DNA of 64,000 nt from Berberis thunbergii (taxonomy: Eukaryota > Streptophyta > Magnoliopsida > Ranunculales > Berberidaceae), in NCBI GenBank assembly GCA_003290165.1, contig QNQO01000448.1, positions 434,001 through 498,000 of the forward strand, read 5' to 3'. Shown piece after piece: positions 57,258 to 64,000 of this stretch (positions are counted from its first letter, which is position 1; each line of letters begins with the position of its first letter). The position numbers were made by a program, and so were the translations under genes. The notes beneath the pieces are model-generated. The model was not told the DNA's origin. It worked only from the letters and a program-made list of their open reading frames with translations, and did not search any database.

Positions 57258-58268
57258 ATGCGGAATTTTGCTAGAATTGACACAGGGGAGCTGAAGTCTC
57301 AGATAATGAGGAAATTTGGGCATCGGAAGGCGGAGAAGTACTTTTTTCAGTTGAACCGGTTGTTGAGTCTTAAGATTAAGAAGTCTGAGTTCAATAAGGT
57401 ATTTATTAGTACAATTGGGAAGGAGAATGTTCAACTTCATAATAAGTTCATTAATTCGATCATCAAGAATGCTTGCCTTGCGAAGGCTACCCCATCTAGA
57501 GGAAGCAAGGGGGAGGGTGGTAGAATTGCAAATGGGCATCTTCAGTCTCTCCGCAGGGGTAGGTCTCAGCATTTTCGTGAGCGCAAGTCCACGGACCGTC
57601 CTAGTCCACTTGGGCCAAATGGGAAGGTGCAAAGTATTGTTTGCGGTGAATCGGCCCCAAGAACGCAAAGTCTCACTGAGCTGGTTTCTCCTGGTAGCAG
57701 GCCCCATGTTGATGTTTTCTCTGTGGAAGAGGGAGAAGAAGTTGATCAAATGATGGGAAGCCCGAGTATTCAAAGTAGAAGTCCTGTCAGAGCTCCATTA
57801 GGCATCCCCATGGGCACGGGTGGGTCACGTAAGGCTCTTGGTACCAACTTTTTTACATCAGTTCCTCTGGAGAACTGTCGTAACAGTTACGAGCTTCCTG
57901 ATACAATGTCTTTGAAGAAGCGGTTGGAACAGAAGTTGGAGAAAGAGGGCCTTCGCATCACCACTGAGTGTGTTGATTTGTTGAATAATGGATTGGATGC
58001 ATTTTTGAAGAGATTGGTGAAGCCATGTGTTCAACTAGTTTGGGCTAGGTCTGTTCATGAACAGAAAAAGCAAGTTGAGAGTCAAGTAACTTCTGGTTTA
58101 AATGGGATTTGGCCTTACGGATATATGCAACAACAACCGGTTCATTCCAAATCTGTGTCACTGTTGGATTTTCGAACTGCAATGGAGTTGGATCCCAAAT
58201 GTCTTGGAGAAGATTGGCCTGTACAGCTGGAGAGGGTTTGTTTAGGCACAGCAAAGGGACAGCGATGA
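57258..58268 (+). CDS. SAGA complex subunit ADA1/Hfi1-type (SAGA-Tad1 family)
   Basis: A single open exon encodes 336 residues from ATG 57258 to TGA. An in-frame GTG lies 18 nt upstream, but ATG is the normal choice. The N terminus has the family signature: ARIDTGELKSQIMRKFGHRK, YFFQLNRLLSLKIKKSEFNK and NVQLHNKFINSIIKNACLAK. The middle carries the plant-conserved DRPSPLGPNGKVQS and VEEGEEVDQM. The C-terminal histone-fold-like part follows (ELPDTMSLKKRLEQKLEKEG, DLLNNGLDAFLKRLVKPC), ending with SLLDFRTAMELDPKCLGEDW. ADA1 bridges the histone acetyltransferase, SPT and TAF modules of the nuclear SAGA coactivator in RNA polymerase II transcription. Length is normal to slightly short. It is the only complete host gene seen here. 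Confidence 0.9.
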   Translation: MRNFARIDTGELKSQIMRKFGHRKAEKYFFQLNRLLSLKIKKSEFNKVFISTIGKENVQLHNKFINSIIKNACLAKATPSRGSKGEGGRIANGHLQSLRRGRSQHFRERKSTDRPSPLGPNGKVQSIVCGESAPRTQSLTELVSPGSRPHVDVFSVEEGEEVDQMMGSPSIQSRSPVRAPLGIPMGTGGSRKALGTNFFTSVPLENCRNSYELPDTMSLKKRLEQKLEKEGLRITTECVDLLNNGLDAFLKRLVKPCVQLVWARSVHEQKKQVESQVTSGLNGIWPYGYMQQQPVHSKSVSLLDFRTAMELDPKCLGEDWPVQLERVCLGTAKGQR

Positions 58269-59812
58269 ATTGCCAATAAAAAGAAAAAAAGAAAAAGAAA
58301 AAAAAGAAAAAAAAAGGGGGAGTGACCAAAAACCCTTTTATTAATTTTTCCATACTGAATGAGATAAAGAATTTGGTTTAATCACTCAGAGCTATGGTAT
58401 GCAATTCCAAGATTCACTCTGGTTGCGAAGTTGACTTTCATCTTTCATGCATTTGTATTGCGGAAGGGTTCAGGTCATGGTGTCTATATTTACTGTAAGC
58501 GCTACTGAGCACTGATTCTTGGTGATGGGAAATTTTGCATGGTATAGCGTAAACATCCCACCTCAATTTATTACCAAAAAAGCAGTTTTAGAACTTCAAG
58601 TGCATTTTTCAACTAATTTCCACTATATGTTCACTGTATTACCTTGGAACTGTACTTAGCTTTAGTTTGGATGCAACTAGTGCTGTTGAATCATTAGCAG
58701 TTTTAAGGATCATAACTTCAATAAAAGCTTCTTTCATGAATTTATGCTTTCCAGTCGCAATGCTCACATTGACTTATAGGCTTTTAATGTTTAATGTTGC
58801 ATCTGAATCACTTTCTTGTTTACAGTGCTTATAGTTTTTATGTCTTTCCTGTAAAAGGCCACTTACGATTTGTTATTTCATAGATAATTCTACCTCACTG
58901 GTGAGTGTAATGAAGTGTATGAGTGTCAAATATTCAAATTTGGGTGTGAACTTTAGTGAATGTCTAGAGGAAGGCATATGTACTGCCCGAATATGGGTAG
59001 AGTCCAGTGTGGGTGTGCTCCAATATGTGTAAAAGTTCAGTTTGGGTGTTGGTTCTGAGGTGTAATGAAGGGCTTCAATCATTATTTTCAAGCACTGAGG
59101 TGCGAGTCAAGCAGCTAGATTAGCAAGAGACTGAAGGCACACCAGGCTAAGGTGTAAGGCAATCATTTCAAATTAAACAAAGTGGTAAAGAAAAACACAA
59201 AGAAGATAAAAGGAACTTATGAAAAAGGTCTTAACTGTACAAACTCAATTCAACATTCTATAGGAAACCATTTTTTTATTTTCATCTTCTAAGTCGTGCA
59301 TGATCGGGAGCAAAAGTTTTCAAATTCCACTCTCCATTTAACTTGCTATCTCAGACAGACTTAATAATGTGATAAAGACTTTCCCTTTTGCATATATATG
59401 GGGTTTGAAGCAAAACGAGATCAGATTCCACATAGGGTTGGTGATGGGTGGTCTTACACATACATCTGCTCTGCCCCACCCCGCCCTGAATGGGGCAGAT
59501 TTGGGTTTGCTTTAATGGATTTTGAGGTGGGTTTGGAGATTCAAATTGTCTCTATCACGGATTTGGGTCGGATACGGATATGACCATATCTACCTCGCGA
59601 ATATTCGTTTATATATAAATTATTACTAAAATACCATTATAACATAGAAACCCTAAATCCAATTCCTAATTCCCTACTCTCCATTTTCCTTTCTTTTCTT
59701 CTTCACATCACACAACGAACCCTTTTGCCTCCGCCTCCACTAGGACCACCACTAGCCACCGCTGTCTCTACTCCTATGTGCATCTTCATCATCATTTTCA
59801 AGATATCTCAAA
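58269..59812. other. 3' flank of ADA1 and intergenic stretch
   Basis: A GA-rich run (58277-58320) follows the stop, and the 3' UTR likely lies in the next few hundred bases. At about 59390-59600 motifs such as CCCCACCCCGCCC and GGGGCAGATTTGGG resemble decayed hAT-type MITE sequence. No other gene is recognised. The right end (about 59812) is the abrupt start of copia sequence and the proposed right inversion breakpoint. Confidence 0.45.
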
Positions 59813-59904
59813 CAAATCTCCTTTGTATTTTGCAAAAAATTCCTCAGTAATAAACAAGCTCACATTTTTGGTACTAGTATTAGTTCTCTCCCTGTCTGTG
59901 AGCA

Positions 59905-62127
59905 AATAATGATTTGGCATCTCAGACTAGGACATCCTAGCTTTTCTTATTTGAAGTATCTATTCCCTGTCCTATTTAAAAATGTGGATTGTTCATCTTT
60001 TCAATGTGAAAGTTGTCATTTATCAAAGAGCCATCGGAATACTTACAGTTCAAAACCATATTGTGGCGCAAAACCATTTTACTTGATTCATAGTGATGTT
60101 TGGGGTCCTTCGAAAATTACCACATCTTCAAGTAAAAAATGGTTTGTAACTTTCATTGATGGTCGCACTCGACTTTGTTGGGTATATTTGATGAACGATA
60201 AATCTGAAGTTGAAAATGTGTTCAAAAGTTTTTCCAATATGGTTGAAAACCAATTTCAAACAAAAATAAAAATACTTCATTCCGATAATGGAACTGAGTA
60301 TTTCAATTTTTGGGAAATTTCTTAAAGGAAAAAGGTATTCAACATAAATCTACTTGTAGTGATACTCCTCAACAAAATGGTATCGCCGAGAGAAAAAACA
60401 GACATTTACATGAAGTTGCACGTGCCATTATGTTTTCAATGAATGTTCCAAAATATCTATGGTGAAATGCAATTTTGACCACATCTTATTTGATAAATAG
60501 AATGCCTACTCGTATTTAAAAATATATTACACTCTTAGAATATTTCAAGATTTTTTCCTTGAATATCGACTTTTCTCTGACTTACCCTTGAAAATTTTTG
60601 GGTGCATTGTTTTTGTTCACATACCTAGTAGACTTCGATCCAAACTTGATCCTAGGGCAGAAAAGTGTGTTCATTGGTTATGCCCCAAATAAAAGGGGAT
60701 ATAAGTGTTATAATCCTAAAGCAAATTTTTTTTTTGTGAGTATGGATGTCTCGTTTGTGGAAAGTCAACCTTACTTCGGACAAAACTGTTTTCAGGGGGA
60801 GATAGGAAATAATGAAGCTCAGTTTTGGGAAACAGTTGTTTCTCTACCTAATACCTTTTTTCCTGTGCTAGTTCTTGATTCTTCCACATCTAATAGCAAA
60901 GAAACTAGTAGTCACACTAATGAAAAAACGGGAAACACTAGTCGACCATTGCCAAACTCAGATGATTTACAAACTTCACAAACAGGGGGAGAAATTCTAA
61001 GACATGATCACATTAATCCCACCTCATAGCTCCGTGTTTACACTCGATGGGGTATTCATCAAATAAATAAATATTTTCCTACAACTCTAGCATAAAACCG
61101 ATCACCGTCTCCGAGCAATAGTAATCCGAGCAATGATCCATTTACTACTCCAGGTAATTCTAATCCTTTGTCAAATTCCACTCCTACTGCTTTCGATCTT
61201 GATGTACCTATAGCTCTAAGAAAAGGAGTTCAAACTTGTACAAAACATCATATTTACTTCAAAAATCTCCCACTTGTTTATCCCGAAAACCATTCAAGAA
61301 GCCTTAGATAATCCAGATTGAAAACTAGCAGTTTTGGAAGAGATGAACGCTCTGAAAAAGAATGGGACTTTGAAGATAGTTAACTTACCGAGGGAGAAGA
61401 AAATGGTAAGATCCTAATGGGTGTTTATGGTTAAGTGTAGAGCTGGCAGAAGTATTAAGAGATACAAGGCACATTTAGTGGCAAAAGGTTTTACACAGAC
61501 ACACGGTATTGATTACCAAAAGACGTTTACTCCAGTCGCAAAGATTAATTCAATCCGTGTTTTACTATCCTTAGCCGTTTGTCTTGACTGGCTCTTACAC
61601 CAGCTAAATGTAAAAAATGCATTCTTAAATGGGGATTTGGAAGAGGAAGTCTTTATGAGCCTACCACCTGGGTTTGAAAAACATCTTGGTGAAGGGAAAG
61701 TGTGTAGATTAAGAAAAACCTTGTATGGCCTCAAACAATCTCTTAGAGCGGATCTTCTTGGAGAGACAGTTCTACTCAGTTGCAGAGTAGCAGAGACACC
61801 GACTGGCCTAATTTGAAGTTCCAATCTGCTAAACCCGAAGATGTGAAGAACATGAAACAATTTCAGAGGCTGGTTGGTAAGTTGATGTATCTATCGCATA
61901 CCTGCCCATATATAGCTTTTGTAGTGAGCATGGTAAGTCAGTTAATGCACTCACCAGGTCCAAAACATTTCAAGGCGGCATACAGAATCCTAAGGTACTT
62001 AAGGGAATCACTAGGAAAGGGCCTACTGTTTGAAAAGCACAATCACCTACAAACTGAAGTATATACAGATGCAGACTGGGCTGAGAGTATAATTGCTGGC
62101 TATGGAAGATATCTTAAACCAGCTTGA
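59905..62127 (+). pseudogene. Copia pre-integrase, integrase, RT and RNase H remnant
   Basis: The pre-integrase/zinc part reads MIWHLRLGHPSFSYLK and CESCHLSKSH. The integrase core has LIHSDVWGPSK with the first Asp and ILHSDNGTEYF with the second, at 59909-60325; after a shift, TPQQNGIAERKNRHLHEVAR follows. RT shows KARLVAKGFTQ-type YKAHLVAKGFTQTHGIDY, KNAFLNGDLEEEVFM and LRKTLYGLKQS at 61421-61740. A deletion there removes the YVDD active-site part. Sequence resumes at FQRLVGKLMYLSHTCPYIAF and TDADWAES, after which RNase H is cut off by a deletion up to the purine tract. Stops and shifts occur throughout. Confidence 0.88.
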
Positions 62128-62134
62128 GGGGGAG
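62124..62134 (+). promoter_or_regulatory. Polypurine tract of the split copia element
   Basis: TGAGGGGGAG stands directly before the TGTTGG start of the 3' LTR. Confidence 0.85.
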
Positions 62135-62393
62135 TGTTGGAAAGAAGAATATTATTGCTGATCTCTAGGAGTTGTGTTAGAATTGTGTGTCTTTGAATGA
62201 TTAATGTAATTAGTTGGGTGTTGGATATAGTTGTTAGAAAGTAGTTGGGAGTTGGATATTAGTGGGTAGAGAGTAATTACTATAGTTAGTGGTTAGAAAG
62301 CAATTATTATTATTGAGTCTATATTCTTGTATTTAAACCTGAAGATACTAGGTGAAAATATACACAAGAATCATTCTTCCTCAGAAATCTTCA
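62135..62393 (+). repeat. 3' LTR of the split copia element
   Basis: The 259-bp LTR runs TGTTGGAAAGAAGAATATT to CAGAAATCTTCA. It matches the 258-bp LTR at 18537-18794 (reverse complement) nearly base for base. Confidence 0.92.
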
Positions 62394-62398
62394 CTTCC

Positions 62399-63771
62399 AA
62401 ACAAAGAAAGTGACTGCATACTTCATAAGAAAGGTTGCAACACACTAAAATGGTTTCTCGTTTTATTCGTAAAGCTATAACCCATGCAAACCTCATCGAC
62501 AACCTTATTCATTTTTGGTGCTATAAAGCATGTGAACAAGGGTGCTTGTGCAGCTTGGAGTATCCTTTGTATAATGAAGGGTTGACATTTTGTTTGTTTT
62601 GGGTGCTCATGCAAAAACTACATGTTGACATTACAAAACAGGGAAAAATTAGTGTTATGTTTATCTTACGTATCTGGATATTGTTGGTCAATGATCAATG
62701 CTTTTGGTTTATAGAGCATGACTATCATAACATGTTACATCCCGTATCTGAGTTTTGTTAAAAGGTCTATACATGCATGTGCTTGTGACCCTTATTATCT
62801 TTTTGTAATAAATATGCTGCTAAATTTGGGCGGGTCTAAACTTTAAATCAAATTTTATCAAAGACATATTTTTTAAAACCTTTTTTCCCCCCAAAAAAGG
62901 AGTCTAATTTGCCAGTTAGATTTTGTAAAAATAAAGGAGCTATCATTTACTCCCTTTTTTATTTAAAGAAATATGATACTTTAAAAGATTACAATACTTT
63001 CCTGCTTTTCTGATAATATAGAAAGAGAACCTTTCCCAAAGCCCATTCCATGTACAGGGTAAATCCATCCATGCTTTTTCCTACTCAAAATTTGTTTGAA
63101 AGGCAAACAAGGTTAACCAATTAAATACCATTCTCCTCGAGCCTTACCAGCCGAGATAGGATCTGTTGGAAAAATTTTGAGGTTAGCTTGTTTTTATTGA
63201 GTTCAGATTAAAAATAGTAATTTAGTGTCAAGATGACTTGTGATGCTATCCACCACAATCTACCAACTAATCAAGCCAACATTGTCAAAATTGACATGGC
63301 TTTGGTTCTGCAGAGAACAAGCATTGACAATTAGATATTTAGGTTTTCTATAATTTTTTTCAGAAGGTCGTTTGTAGTTAAAACGGTCCAATGTCTACAC
63401 TAGTTGGATGAACAACTCCCCCACCCCTGAATTAATTCATTTTTTTTCTTGGTAAATGTTGCTCTTGTACACCTGAAACTAAGAACACTTTTTCAATGGA
63501 GTTCACGGTATGGATTTGCTTATTATGCAGACAAAGTGAAATATCTGAGTGTTGTATTTCAAATGTACATATTGGACGCTAAAACAACCCTAATAAGCTA
63601 TTTGTCGTCATTTCCAGTCTTCTGCGCCAGAACCCTTGGAGGTGTTGATAAGACTTTAGATGGGCAAAGCCCTTATAGGAAAGAGGAAGAGAATCGTGTA
63701 CCCTCTCCTTGAGGTTTGCGTAGGAGATTAGTGTAAGTGAAGCTGAAATTTCTTTCCTGTGAAAGATGTTC

Positions 63772-63773
<2 letters not shown>
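62399..63773. other. Intergenic stretch without recognised gene
   Basis: AT-rich DNA. Open stretches on both strands are short and without domains. No repeat with defined ends is seen. Confidence 0.4.

Positions 63774-63818
<45 letters not shown>
63774..63818. repeat. (TTA)n microsatellite
   Basis: About fifteen TTA/ATT units in a row. Confidence 0.95.
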
Positions 63819-63819
<1 letters not shown>

Positions 63820-63888
63820 TCTAAGGGTCACTCTTCATTGCCTCTTATTGCCGTATTTAATGATGATATGTTGCAACAAATCAGGTCT

Positions 63889-63969
63889 CAAACAAAAGTA
63901 GAAGATGCAACTAATGAGATTACAGATAATGATCCATCGAAGCCGGTCAAGTTGGATGCTGCAGCATAG
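63889..63969 (+). other. Possible terminal coding exon of an unidentified gene
   Basis: After an acceptor-like ACAAATCAG an open segment reads SQTKVEDATNEITDNDPSKP and ends VKLDAAA with TAG at 63967-63969. The acidic, polar composition is like a C-terminal tail. Neighbouring exons were not identified, so this is a weak call. Confidence 0.3.
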
Positions 63970-64000
63970 GCATACATTGAAATGCACAAGTATTCCTATT

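Larger units (their letters stand above)
59813..62393 (+). mobile_element. Ty1/copia element, 3' half (integrase-RT-LTR)
   Basis: This half begins in the GAG-pre-integrase region at a point equivalent to where the minus-strand half at 17150-18794 ends. About 33 bp (ATCTCAAACAAATCTCCT...) overlap between them. It carries integrase, RT, the RNase H start, a polypurine tract and the 3' LTR. The bases after the LTR are CTTCC (62394-62398), equal to the flank of the other half in element orientation. No gag or 5' LTR is found upstream. Confidence 0.92.

Noticed and set aside
57234..57773. Minus-strand open frame of 179 codons opposite ADA1
   Set aside because: It is the complement of the ADA1 coding region and has no domain of its own.

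Overview
The window looks like nuclear DNA of a flowering plant, probably a eudicot. It is AT-rich and gene-poor, and it holds Tat-type and chromodomain Ty3/gypsy elements, Ty1/copia elements, an RTE LINE, tRNA-derived SINEs, MITEs and a gene-capturing Mutator-like element. I cannot name the species. Only one host gene reads as intact: a SAGA-complex ADA1/Hfi1-type subunit at 57258-58268 (+). Almost everything else is transposable-element sequence of different ages or unassigned intergenic DNA.

Layout. 1-4560: decayed Ty3/gypsy pol (+) split by a 1.9-kb insert. 4561-6884: unassigned. 6885-13806: 5'-truncated Tat-lineage element A (+) with an antisense internal gene. 13807-17150: MITEs and a 5'-truncated RTE LINE with an 18-bp target-site duplication (TSD). 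17150-18794: 5' half of a copia element (-). 18795-20861: LINE scraps and one exon-like piece. 20862-25875: chromodomain Ty3/gypsy element C (-) with both LTRs and TSD AATAC. 27314-37845: Tat element B (-) with both LTRs, carrying a nested foldback element and an antisense gene homologous to that of A. 38150-39490: 3' part of another copia (-). 41442-41986: foldback MITE. 44406-44703 and 53911-54211: two SINEs of one family. 45159-53746: composite Pack-MULE-like element. 56640-58268: the ADA1 gene. 59813-62393: 3' half of a copia (+).

Three results stand out. (1) The copia halves at 17150-18794 (-) and 59813-62393 (+) appear to be one insertion. They break at the same point of the pre-integrase region, and their outer flanks carry the same 5-bp duplication (CTTCC in element orientation). 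A roughly 42.7-kb inversion between about 17150 and 59812 explains this. (2) The 8.6-kb element at 45159-53746 has terminal inverted repeats of about 620-715 bp and an 8-10-bp TSD. It holds pieces of at least four host gene families (nucleotide-sugar transporter, serine carboxypeptidase, early nodulin-like phytocyanin, PPR), a nested PIF/Harbinger-like element that itself holds two of these pieces, a hairpin MITE, and one intact small gene encoding an RNase H1 N-terminal hybrid-binding domain with a C-terminal membrane anchor. (3) Both Tat elements carry an antisense gene of the 'putative gypsy type transposon' family, with a TATA box 108-109 nt upstream of the first ATG in each.

All assignments come from reading the sequence and from knowledge of the families. 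No database search was run. Boundaries given as approximate are judged by eye.
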